Below, in pieces: positions 29,652 through 37,353 of a stretch of 37,353 nucleotides of DNA. The position numbers were made by a program, and so were the translations under genes. The stretch covers positions 1 through 37,353 of the forward strand of contig JACKQL020000232.1 of assembly GCA_018296165.2 (NCBI GenBank), read 5' to 3'. Below the pieces are notes generated by a model that worked only from the letters and a program-made list of their open reading frames with translations, did not search any database and was not told where the DNA came from. The stretch's first letter is position 1. Each line of letters opens with the position of its first letter. The stretch comes from Termitomyces sp. T153 (Eukaryota > Basidiomycota > Agaricomycetes > Agaricales > Lyophyllaceae).

Positions 29652-31592
29652 ATGATTTTTATATCAATCTTAACATTAATAGTCGCCAAGGCACTACCTT
29701 TTTTAAATAATCATATTTCGCCAATTCATTTTACACGAATCTCCGCATTAATTTTTTTATACTCAAGTGTATTAACATTTAATATGCTATATATTCAGTC
29801 AATAGGTTCGGGTATAGGTATATATAGTGGTTTATTCCAAGTTACAGTAATATCTCAATTTATGGAGTTATTTTTATATCTAATTGGATTTTTCATTTTA
29901 ATAGCTTGGCCTTTAAATTCTGGAAGGAGAGGGACCTTTTCTTTTACCCCTTTTTTTTTCGTAAGGCCAGGGGCACTGGCAGGGGCACTGGCAGAAAGTC
30001 CCGATTATTGTTTAATCGTATTATTCAGTACTCTTGGTTCCTGTTTATTAGTTTCTAGTTCAGATTTAGTTTCTATGTATTTGAGTATAGAATTACAATC
30101 TTTTGGATTATATGTCTTATCTACTTTATATAGAGATTCGGAGTCTTCCACTAAAGCAGGTTTAAAATACTTTTTATTGGGAGGTTTATCTTCTTGTTTC
30201 ATATTATTAGGTTCGGGATTAATTTATGCCTTTACAGGATTAACTCAATTTGAATCGATCTATTCGCTTATTTCAGCTCTTTTTTCTGCTCCACCCATAG
30301 GAGTGGGTGGCCAAGAAGTCCTACTGACCGAAATAAATAATATAATACAAGGATTAAGTTTAGGTATAATTTTAATAATTATAGGATTTTTATTCAAAAT
30401 AGCAGCGGCTCCTTTACATAATTGGAGTCCAGATGTTTATGATGAAACACCTACAATAGTTACAATATGGTTAACCATCATGCCTAAGATAGCTATATTA
30501 ATTTTGCTATTAGAATTACAAACTCAAATAGGTGTAATAGGATCTTTAAATAATGTACTCGACAACCTAGATCTTATAAAAATTACACCTTTCCCCTTTT
30601 TGTTATTAGTAGAAGAAGGGTTAGGATTAGGTTTAGATACAATTGTAGAAGGGATAGTTTCCCTTGTTGGAGCGGGATTTGCAGACTCCGAAGGAGTTCC
30701 TACAGCCATCTTTCTTTTAAAAAATTTATTATTAATAACTTCATTACTATCTTTAATAATAGGTACAGTTGTAGGATTAGCCCAAACACGAATAAAAAGA
30801 TTATTCGCTTATAGTACAATCTCACACATTGGATTTATATTATTAGCTTTAGCGATAAACTCTGAACAATCGATAGAATCTTTTTTATTTTACATTATTC
30901 AATATTCAATAACAAATTTAGACGTATTTTTAATTATTTTAGCTTTAGGTTATATAATTTATCCTCTACGTAGTGTTTCTACGGATCCTACGGATCCTAC
31001 GGATCCTAATACAAAAAAGAAGGGGGAGAATAAGGGTAATATCATTAAAGATATAAGATATATTTCAGAACTAAAAGGTCAATTTTTCTTAAATCCTTTA
31101 CTAAGTTTAAGTTTATCAATTTGTTTATTCTCTATGGCTGGTCTCCCTCCATTAATTGGATTCTTTTCTAAACAGTTTGTATTATCTTCTGCAATACAAA
31201 GTGGATATTACTTTATTGCTTTTGTTGCAATACTTGTTAGTGTTGTAAGTGCATCTTATTATTTAAAAATAATTAAAGTACTTCTATCTCCCATTGAAGT
31301 AAGCCATTCTAAGGTAGATACCCTTAAGGATGGAGCCAATGCAGCATTCACCTTCGAAGAGAATACTTACACTAATAAGACTAATACTCAATTAAAAACG
31401 GATCCACTGTCCTTAGAGTCCTTCGAGGCCTACTTACTACTATATAAAGAAGAAAGGGCGACTCCTGCGGTAAGTAATTTCCACAGTTTTTTAATTTCTA
31501 CTTTAACTTTATCTATTTTATTATTTATATTTAAATCTTCTTTAATCTTAAATAGTACACAACTACTAACTTTATCTTTATTTAATTTTTAA
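29652..31592 (+). CDS. nad2: NADH dehydrogenase subunit 2 (nad2), enlarged
   Basis: Nad2 is a proton-pumping subunit of the complex I membrane arm. The 646-residue frame has the expected landmarks: [17 protein letters not shown] (near residue 141), [18 protein letters not shown] (near 247), [16 protein letters not shown] (near 380) and [17 protein letters not shown] (near 495). It is longer than typical fungal Nad2. The extra length maps to three stretches built from the genome's dispersed repeats: residues about 91-117 ([15 protein letters not shown]), 309-322 ([14 protein letters not shown]) and 443-463 ([18 protein letters not shown]). All keep the frame. There is no in-frame TGA. The stop codon overlaps the nad3 ATG by one base (TAATG), as in many fungal mitochondria, implying co-transcription. 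Confidence 0.96.
   Translation: MIFISILTLIVAKALPFLNNHISPIHFTRISALIFLYSSVLTFNMLYIQSIGSGIGIYSGLFQVTVISQFMELFLYLIGFFILIAWPLNSGRRGTFSFTPFFFVRPGALAGALAESPDYCLIVLFSTLGSCLLVSSSDLVSMYLSIELQSFGLYVLSTLYRDSESSTKAGLKYFLLGGLSSCFILLGSGLIYAFTGLTQFESIYSLISALFSAPPIGVGGQEVLLTEINNIIQGLSLGIILIIIGFLFKIAAAPLHNWSPDVYDETPTIVTIWLTIMPKIAILILLLELQTQIGVIGSLNNVLDNLDLIKITPFPFLLLVEEGLGLGLDTIVEGIVSLVGAGFADSEGVPTAIFLLKNLLLITSLLSLIIGTVVGLAQTRIKRLFAYSTISHIGFILLALAINSEQSIESFLFYIIQYSITNLDVFLIILALGYIIYPLRSVSTDPTDPTDPNTKKKGENKGNIIKDIRYISELKGQFFLNPLLSLSLSICLFSMAGLPPLIGFFSKQFVLSSAIQSGYYFIAFVAILVSVVSASYYLKIIKVLLSPIEVSHSKVDTLKDGANAAFTFEENTYTNKTNTQLKTDPLSLESFEAYLLLYKEERATPAVSNFHSFLISTLTLSILLFIFKSSLILNSTQLLTLSLFNF
29922..30001 (+). repeat. 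Repeat insert 1 inside nad2
   Basis: This contains a T-run followed by ggccaggggcactggc and a second aggggcactggca. The word gggccaggggcactggc also occurs in the spacer at about 4210, and its core is the unit of the 10784 array. It encodes PGALAGALA in frame. Confidence 0.75.
30590..30618 (+). repeat. Repeat insert 2 inside nad2
   Basis: The sequence cccctttttgttattagtag followed by aagaa is the same word found in spacers at about 10756, 11236, 14071, 17120, 34881, 36335 and 36737. In nad2 it is read in frame as PFLLLVEE. Confidence 0.8.
30979..31008 (+). repeat. Repeat insert 3 inside nad2
   Basis: Three copies of the 9-bp unit acggatcct in frame encode TDP repeats. Units of ggatccgtag type also occur near 83-115 inside rnl and at 37271. 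Confidence 0.8.
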
Positions 31593-31969
31593 TGAATAAT
31601 TTATTTTTTCTTTTTATTTTTGTTCCTTTATTAGCTTTTATTTTATTAGGTTTAAATGTTTTATTGGCGGCTCATAGACCAGATGAAGCTAAGGTTTCTG
31701 CTTATGAATGTGGTTTTAGCCCTGTATACGGACAAACTAGATCAACTTTCCAAATTCAATTTTACATAGTAGCTATGCTATTCTTAATTTTTGATTTAGA
31801 AATTTTATTATTATTCCCTATAGCTGTAACTTTATATCAAGTATCTACATTTGGATTTTCAATAGCATTATTATTCTTTGTAGTATTAACTATAGGATTT
31901 ATATTAGAAATAGGGTCAGGAGCTATAAGCCTAGTTTCATTTGAAAATATCTCTAAACAAAAAAAATAA
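31592..31969 (+). CDS. nad3: NADH dehydrogenase subunit 3 (nad3)
   Basis: A small membrane subunit of complex I, 125 residues, the usual size. It has the loop cysteine in YECGFSP (Cys40), which controls the active/deactive switch in known enzymes, and [10 protein letters not shown] (near 67-76) in the second of three membrane helices. It starts on the last base of the nad2 stop codon. No dispersed repeats or in-frame TGA occur. Confidence 0.97.
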   Translation: MNNLFFLFIFVPLLAFILLGLNVLLAAHRPDEAKVSAYECGFSPVYGQTRSTFQIQFYIVAMLFLIFDLEILLLFPIAVTLYQVSTFGFSIALLFFVVLTIGFILEIGSGAISLVSFENISKQKK

Positions 31970-32404
31970 TAAGTACGGATCCTAATAATTTTAGCCCCTT
32001 TTTTTGTTCTAGGTTCTAGGTTCTAGGTTATAGGAGGAATTCAAAAAACAAAAAGGTTGGAGGCTTTTGAATGCACTTCTTCTAGTCTTCTAGTCTTCTA
32101 GTCTTCTAGTCTTCTAGTCTTCTAGTCTAAAAAGAAAACAAAAGGTTGGAGGCTTTTGAATGCACTTCTTCTAGTCTTCTAGTCTTCTAGTCTTCTAGTC
32201 TTCTAGTCTTCTAGTCTAAAAAGAAAACAAAAAGGTTGGAGGCTTTTGAATGCACTATAAAAAAGGGGAATAAGAAAGAGTCCCCTCTTCTAGTTCTAGA
32301 AGGGGAGGGATTAAGAAGAAAAGAATATAATTTAAGTATAAGAATAGTAGTTAGTAGTTAGTAGTTAGGAGTTAGGAGTTTAGTTATAACTAGTAAAATT
32401 TAAA
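31970..32404. repeat. nad3 to tRNA-Met spacer with an 89-bp tandem duplication
   Basis: Between about 32051 and 32256, three copies of aaggttggaggcttttgaatg are separated by two identical arrays of ttctagtc (six units each, at 32080-32127 and 32169-32216). The period is 89 bp. No gene is seen. A gttagtagttag microsatellite lies near 32345. Confidence 0.9.
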
Positions 32405-32412
32405 CTTTTTCC

Positions 32413-32483
32413 TTCGACCGTTCTGAACAGAGGGATTAACGATCTGATTGAAAGAGATAATCTCTCTTACTGGAATGGTCGGT
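32413..32483. other. Three-way-junction-like inverted repeat before tRNA-Met
   Basis: cgaccgttc (32415-32423) pairs with gaatggtcg (32473-32481) over nine bases with one G-T. Inside are a caga/tctg hairpin and agagataatctct, a tight 5-bp hairpin. The outline resembles a tRNA without a T arm, but no T-loop or acceptable anticodon is present. It may be a processing signal, a tRNA relic or a small structured RNA. Confidence 0.45.
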
Positions 32484-32493
32484 TGAATATTTG

Positions 32494-32566
32494 GCTGAAG
32501 TAGTTTAATAGGTTAAAACATACCCCTCATGTGGGTAAAAAAAAGGTTCAATTCCTTTGTTCGGCT
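32494..32566 (+). tRNA. trnM: tRNA-Met (CAT), atypical
   Basis: The D arm is gttt...aaac. The anticodon stem taccc/gggta has loop ctcatgt, giving anticodon CAT. The T arm is aaagg-ttcaatt-ccttt. The acceptor pairs as gctgaag/gttcggc with a G-G mismatch at the base; an alternative register shifts by one. The base after the anticodon is G, not the usual A, and the discriminator is T. These oddities make initiator or elongator identity unclear, and reduced function possible. Confidence 0.75.
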
Positions 32567-32930
32567 TTGGTTTAAATTTAATTTGGTTTAAATTTAATTT
32601 TCCTCCCCCCTTTTTTTTTTGGTCCCCCTTTTGGTTTTTGTTGTCGAGAATCCAGTGATTAATAACCCTTGGCATTCATAATCACTGGATTCTTCTAATC
32701 CAAAGGGGCTTCTACGAAGGGATTTTTTAATTCCAAAATTAGAGTTAGGGGATTCTTTTAATCCCCCTTGATAACTGGATTCTCTTTTAAGAATAAGAAA
32801 AAGGTTGGAGGCTTTTGGAAGAGAACAAAAAAACTTCCTTTTTTTTGTAGAAGGTAACTTAAACTTAACATGTTAAGGTCTAGTCCTATCACGAAAATAT
32901 ACAAATAGCCATTTTAATTAAATTTTAGTA
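32567..32930. repeat. tRNA-Met to atp6 spacer, repeats
   Basis: Contains a taaatttaatttggt doublet, gaatccagtgattaataacc (about 32648), cttctacgaagggatt (about 32709), ccccttgataactggattc and ttggaggcttttgga (32803). The last 90 bases before atp6 are non-repeat AT-rich leader. No gene is seen. Confidence 0.78.
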
Positions 32931-33698
32931 ATGTCTGAATTTATAGTATTGTCTCCGTTAAGTCAGTTTGAAGTAACGAGTTTAATTGGATTAAGTGCTC
33001 CTATCCTAGGCTATTTAAATATTACAATTACAAATTTAGCTCTGTATGCCTCATTTATTTTAATCATAGTATTAGGTTATCATATATATGGAAATAATGA
33101 TTCCAAATTAATACCCAATAAATGGTCTATTTCATTAGAGTCTTCTTTTGCTAGTCTTAGTTCAATGGTAAGAGAACAAATAGGTGCACTAAGTGAAATA
33201 TATTTACCTTTTATCTACTCTTTATTTTTTTTTATTTTATTTGGTAATTTAATTTCTAATGTTCCTTATTCTTTTGCTGTTACAGCTAGTGGAGTTGTTT
33301 CTTTAGGGCTAAGTGTGACAATATTTATAGGGGTAACTATTTTAGCTTTATCTCTACATGGTTTAAGCTTTTTCTCTTTCTTTATACCGGCTGGAACTCC
33401 TTTAGCTTTAGTACCTTTATTAGTGTTAATTGAGTTAGTTTCATACTTAGCTAGAGCAGTTTCATTAGGTGTTCGATTATTCGCTAATATAACGGCCGGG
33501 CATACCCTATTGAAAATCTTATCTACATATTTATACAAATTATTTTCAGGGAGCGTATTAGTTGCAGTACTTACTTTAATCCCTTTTGCTATATTCTTAG
33601 CTTTAGTAGGATTAGAAATAGCTGTTTCATTAATTCAAGCTTTTGTATTCACATTATTAGTATGTTCTTATTTAAGAGATGCAGTTCACCTACACTAA
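32931..33698 (+). CDS. atp6: ATP synthase subunit a (atp6)
   Basis: Subunit 6 (a) of the F0 sector forms the proton half-channels next to the c-ring. The 255-residue frame includes NLISNVPYSF (106-115) and the key arginine in GVRLFANITAGH (Arg182). It ends with EIAVSLIQAFVFTLLVCSYL in the last helix. Length and helix pattern are normal. No repeat insertion and no in-frame TGA are seen. It is followed almost at once by the 12-bp array. Confidence 0.97.
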   Translation: MSEFIVLSPLSQFEVTSLIGLSAPILGYLNITITNLALYASFILIIVLGYHIYGNNDSKLIPNKWSISLESSFASLSSMVREQIGALSEIYLPFIYSLFFFILFGNLISNVPYSFAVTASGVVSLGLSVTIFIGVTILALSLHGLSFFSFFIPAGTPLALVPLLVLIELVSYLARAVSLGVRLFANITAGHTLLKILSTYLYKLFSGSVLVAVLTLIPFAIFLALVGLEIAVSLIQAFVFTLLVCSYLRDAVHLH

Positions 33699-33739
33699 AT
33701 TTTTTGTTATGAATTATGAATCCCTTTTTTTATTCTCCA

Positions 33740-33943
33740 AAAGGGGGATTTAAAGGGGGATTTAAAGGGGGATTTAAAGGGGGATTTAAAGGGGGATTTA
33801 AAGGGGGATTTAAAGGGGGATTTAAAGGGGGATTTAAAGGGGGATTTAAAGGGGGATTTAAAGGGGGATTTAAAGGGGGATTTAAAGGGGGATTTAAAGG
33901 GGGATTTAAAGGGGGATTTAAAGGGGGATTTAAAGGGGGATTT
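33740..33943. repeat. 12-bp tandem array (aaagggggattt x17)
   Basis: Seventeen perfect copies of aaagggggattt start about 40 bp after the atp6 stop. Because 12 is a multiple of three, both strands have open frames (FKGG and PFKS repeats); these are artefacts. It lies in any atp6 3' trailer. Confidence 0.97.
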
Positions 33944-34375
33944 TTTTTTCTTACAAGGGACTCTTTTTTTTAATCTAAACAAGGGGTCATTGGTCCAGAA
34001 GAAATTACAATTGCTTTTTTATTCAAAAAACAAACCCCTTTCTTTTTGTATTAATCCCTCCTTTTTTTTTAATTAAAAAATCCCTTCGTAGAAGCCCCTT
34101 TGGATTAATCCCGGGATTAATAACCCCTTGTTATTCAAAAAAACTACGTACTACTACTACGTACTACTACTACGTACTACGTACTACGTACTACGTACTA
34201 CGTAGAAGGGGATTAATCCAAACGGGATTCTCTTATTCCAAAAAACAAGGGGTCTACTAAGAACTAAGAACTATTTTTAGTCTACTAAGAACTAAGAGGA
34301 AATAAAATCCGAATGCATTAATAAGGCTTAAAAAAATCCTTATTAATAATGCCCCTACTTATGCCAAATTAAAAG
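33944..34375. repeat. atp6 to tRNA-Thr spacer, repeats only
   Basis: Contains cttcgtagaagccccttt (34085), a ctacgta-type array (about 34147-34205), ggattaatccaaacgggatt (about 34210) and paired ctactaagaactaag words. No gene. Confidence 0.8.
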
Positions 34376-34447
34376 GTCGAAATAGTTTAATTGGTAAAAC
34401 GAATTCCTTGTAAGATTTAAACATTGGTTCAATTCCAGTTTTCGGCA
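34376..34447 (+). tRNA. trnT: tRNA-Thr (TGT)
   Basis: Acceptor gtcgaaa/tttcggc with one T-G. D arm gttt...aaac. Anticodon stem aattc/gattt with one mismatch and loop cttgtaa, giving anticodon TGT. T arm attgg-ttcaatt-ccagt. Discriminator A. Confidence 0.92.
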
Positions 34448-35284
34448 TCAAATAACTAATTTTGGACAAAAAACAACACTTCTCCCCCTTCTACGTAGTT
34501 TTTTTGTTTCCTTTTGTCCCCTTCTTAGACCCCTTGTTGGAATAAGAAAAGAGTCCTTAATAATCATAATCATAATCATAATCATAATCATAATCATCCA
34601 ACTTTTGTTGGTTTTTTTGTCGAGAATCCAGTGCATTCAAAAGCCTCCAACCTTTTTGTTTCCTCTACGTAGTACGTAGTACCCCCATCATTCTAGACTA
34701 GAAGAAGGGATTCATAATTTTTTTGTCTGAATTTTTTTTTATTAATTTTTTTGTATTAATTGGAGGATTATTAAGGCATTTTTTAATTCCAAAAGGGCTT
34801 CTAACAAGGGATTCATAATTAATTGATGGATCGAAAAAAAAAAACTTCTAATCCAAAGGGATTATTCTTCCAGTCCCCCTTGTTGTTATTAGTAGAAGAA
34901 AAAAATTATGAATCCAGGGATTTTTTAATTCCAAAAAGGGATTAATAACTAATGATCCCTTGATGGGTTATTAATCACTGGATTATCGAAAAAAAAAAAA
35001 ACCAAAAGGGGGAATTAAACAAAAAAATGCATTCAAAAGCCTCCAACCCTTCTTTTTGGACAAAAAAACAAGGGATTCAGAATTCATTGATGGGGGAATT
35101 AAAAATGCATTCAAAAGCCTCCAACCCTTCTTTTTGGACAAAAAAACAAGGGATTCAGAATTCATTGATGGGGGAATTAAGAATGAATCCCCTTTTTGTT
35201 ATAGGAAGAATTCAGCCCCCTTGTTAGATTAAAAGGGGGTAGGAGTTCCTACACAATAAATTGTTAAATTTAAATTTGATTAAA
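34448..35284. repeat. tRNA-Thr to tRNA-His spacer with a 78-bp tandem duplication
   Basis: At about 35023-35178 a 78-bp segment (aatgcattcaaaagcctcc to attcattgatgggggaatt) is present twice in tandem. A third copy of most of it lies at about 5012-5083, 30 kb away. Also present are an aatcat x6 array (34562-34597), ttgttattagtagaagaa (34881) and gggttattaatcactggatt (34965). No gene. Confidence 0.85.
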
Positions 35285-35357
35285 GGTAAAATTAGTTTAA
35301 TTGGTAAAATTACGTCTTGTGGCGACGAAGTTCAGAGTTCAAGTCTCTGATTTTACC
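35285..35357 (+). tRNA. trnH: tRNA-His (GTG)
   Basis: Acceptor gtaaaat/attttac is perfect. The extra G (35285) opposite C (35357) gives the G-1:C73 pair typical of tRNA-His. D arm gttt/aaat. Anticodon stem acgtc/gacga with a terminal A-A mismatch and loop ttgtggc, giving anticodon GTG. T arm cagag-ttcaagt-ctctg. Confidence 0.93.
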
Positions 35358-36116
35358 CTAAATTTTTGGATTAGCCCTTTTTTTTTTGAGGGGCCAGGGA
35401 TTAATAACCCCTTGTTAGACCAAAAAACTACGTATTATTAAGAAGGGATTCTTTGAATCCCCCTTGATAACTGGATTCTAAAAAAAAAGAGGCTTTTGAA
35501 TGCCTCCTATTCCTGGAAGAAAAAAAATAAAGGGTCGTTTTTAAACAGAAAGTTGGAACATTGAGAGAAAACTAATATCTAGATTTTAAAGGAGTCAGAG
35601 TACTTAGTACTTCCGCTTTATTTCTTAATCTTATGCAATAAAAAGTTAAACAAGTTAAACTCATTTCTAGCCTGCCTTCGCTCCTTCGCTCCTTCGCTCC
35701 TTCGCTCCTTAGGTCATACCCCTCCTGTCATTAATAAGGAGGGATTGCCTCCGTAGGACCCCCTACTATTGTATTGATTGGGGAGGAGAGGAAACTGGCG
35801 GGGGTAAAGATAAAGATAAGCTTAAGTAAATTTAACTTATTCCTATATGCATTAGACTTTCCTGAACTTAATGAATTTGACTTCCTTATTACAAATGTCC
35901 CCCCCCCTTTTCTAGAAAAGGGAAGAGAATGGCTACTTCTAATCATGATTCCGAATGTACACGGACCTTTTTTTTTCTAGAATGAGGCTTCCTAGTCTAG
36001 GAGAGAACTGAAAACCTATTTCTACGTAGTACGTAGTACGTAGTAGTAGTACGTAGTACGTAGTACGTAGTACGTAGTACGTAGTACGTAGTCCTTCCCC
36101 CTTTTTTTTTGTTGTC

Positions 36117-36150
36117 CCCCATCAAGGGGGCCCGGGCCCCCTTGATGGGG
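36117..36150. repeat. Perfect 34-bp GC-rich palindrome
   Basis: The two 17-base halves are exact reverse complements around cccggg, beginning ccccatcaaggggg. Imperfect ttgttg/caacaa flanks extend it. It is built from the recurring ccccatcaaggggg word arranged head to head. Confidence 0.95.
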
Positions 36151-36793
36151 CACGGGCAAACAACAAAAACCCCTTGTTTTTTTGGTCTACCAATAGACAA
36201 CAAAAGAAGGGTTGGAGGATTATTAAGGCCCTCCTTTCTGATGAATGATGAATTCCTTGTTTATAGCCCCCTTTTTTTTTTGTAAAAAAATCCCCATTAT
36301 GAATCCAGTTTGGATTAAAAGAATCCCCCCCTGTTGTTATTAGTAGAAGAAAAAAATTATGAATCCAGTGATTAATAACCCTTTATGAATCCAGTGATTA
36401 ATAACCCTTTAGGAATCCAGTGATTAATAACCCTGTTGTTATTAGTAGAAGAAAAAAAATTATGAATTATGAATCCCTGTTTTAAAAAATCCAGTGATTA
36501 ATAACCCTTTATTAATGCCAAGGGGGACTGGAAGAATGCCAAGGGGTTATTAATCCCTTTATTAATGCCCCCTTCCCCCCCCCCCCCTTAGGATCCGTAC
36601 CCCTTGTTTTTTTTAATTCCCCCCATCAATGAATTATGAATCCCTTGTTATACCAAAAAAGAAGGGTTGGAGGCTTTTGAATGCATTTTTTATTAATCCC
36701 TCCTTTTTTATTAATCCCTTCGTAGAAGCCCCTTTTTGTTATTAGTAGAAGAAAAAAATTATGAATCCAGTGATTAATAACCCTTTATTAATG

Positions 36794-36898
36794 CCCCCTT
36801 CTCCCCCTTCTCCCCCTTCTCCCCCTTCTCCCCCTTCTCCCCCTTCTCCCCCTTCTCCCCCTTCTCCCCCTTAAGGGGGGAAGGGGGGAAGGGGGGGG
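36794..36898. repeat. Largest C-run/G-run inverted repeat (about 9 units)
   Basis: About nine 9-bp units of cccccttct are followed by ttaa and ggggggaagggggg. It is the reverse orientation of the 12264-type element and the longest copy seen. Confidence 0.9.
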
Positions 36899-37353
36899 AT
36901 TAGAAGAATGCCCTTTTTTATTAATCCCTTCGTAGAAGCCCCTTCTACGTAGTTTTTTGGTCTACCACAAAAACAAGGGGTTATTAATCACTGGATTCTC
37001 CTAAACCAAAAGGGGTTATTAATTGGAGGCTTTTGAATGCATTCTAGAATAAGAATAAATAGAGGGGACTCTTTCTTATTTTAAGGGCTAAGTAGGGAAA
37101 TAAATGGAATTAAAAAATCCGACGGGACTCCTTTCTTCCCTTAGGGCTGGATTAATCAGAAATCGAATTCGAGAGAAGGTGTTTTATTATTCTGGATATG
37201 AACTTTGATATTAAATACATACGAATTTTTTTTTTTATTTAAAACTCAAAACTCAATAATTAAAAAGAGAGGATCCGTAGGGGGTATTATTAAAAAGGAC
37301 GAATACTGGAGTAATAAGGGCATGGGAGTATCAGTATTTAATTTAGAATTTTT

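Larger units (their letters stand above)
35358..37353. repeat. Right-hand spacer, repeats and unexplained patches
   Basis: No gene that I can support. Repeats include ccttcgct (about 35680-35710), a tacgtag array (36023-36092), a perfect 34-bp palindrome (36117-36150), four or more gaatccagtgattaataacc copies (36363-36500) and the large C/G inverted repeat (36794-36898). Less repetitive patches at 35540-35960 (including a weak frame with SKFNLFLYALDFPELNEFDF) and 37140-37353 carry no motif I recognise; the last may be the edge of a gene beyond the window. Confidence 0.7.

Noticed and set aside
30005..30202. Minus-strand ORF inside nad2
   Set aside because: Shadow of the well-supported nad2 frame; likewise 30524-30709 in nad2 and 33266-33538 in atp6.
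33707..33982. FKGG-repeat and PFKS-repeat ORFs on opposite strands
   Set aside because: Produced by the 12-bp array; in-phase repeats always give such frames.
35774..35980. 68-residue ORF with SKFNLFLYALDFPELNEFDF
   Set aside because: No family recognised; it starts from a non-ATG codon and ends in a T-run. Kept only as an unexplained patch.

Overview
The window is part of a large, AT-rich, very repeat-rich fungal mitochondrial genome. It carries mitochondrial rRNAs, seven mitochondrial tRNAs, cox2, nad4, nad2, nad3 and atp6, group I introns, and TGA read as tryptophan in some ORFs. The nad2/nad3 one-base overlap and the plasmid-type ORFs point to a filamentous fungus. I favour an agaricomycete-like basidiomycete, but this is an impression from protein style, not a database result.

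Layout: 1-~3600 large-subunit rRNA on the minus strand, with its 3' part outside the window; ~3600-6225 gene-free repeat spacer; 6226 tRNA-Ile; ~6700-9085 small-subunit rRNA; 9703 tRNA-Val; 9775-12880 repeat spacer; 12889-17814 cox2 in four exons with three group I introns; 18586 tRNA-Ala; 19171 tRNA-Phe; 19442-~25260 a block that looks like integrated mitochondrial-plasmid DNA (orf94, orf576, orf212 plus a frameshifted tail, orf243 on the minus strand, and a broken phage-type RNA polymerase gene); 25329-26849 nad4 (minus); 27842-28273 a broken ORF; 29652-31969 nad2-nad3; 32494 tRNA-Met; 32931-33698 atp6; 34376 tRNA-Thr; 35285 tRNA-His; then repeat spacer to the end.

The five respiratory proteins belong to complexes I, IV and V. 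They have no in-frame TGA and appear intact, while the plasmid-like ORFs need TGA=Trp to stay open. The spacers and intron loops are built from a small set of 15-30 bp motifs, many able to form hairpins, reused in different orders and orientations and mixed with short tandem arrays (units of 5-12 bp). Some motifs also lie in frame inside nad2 and nad4, in rRNA variable regions, and across a homing-endonuclease remnant.

Most notable: this modular repeat system and its entry into coding sequence; a 387-bp copy shared by cox2 introns 1 and 3, including its microsatellite lengths; a decayed plasmid block marked by TGA codons, with a small ORF visible only under code 4; and covarying substitutions in the rRNA 530 loop and decoding site. 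All comparisons were made by eye, without alignment or folding software.
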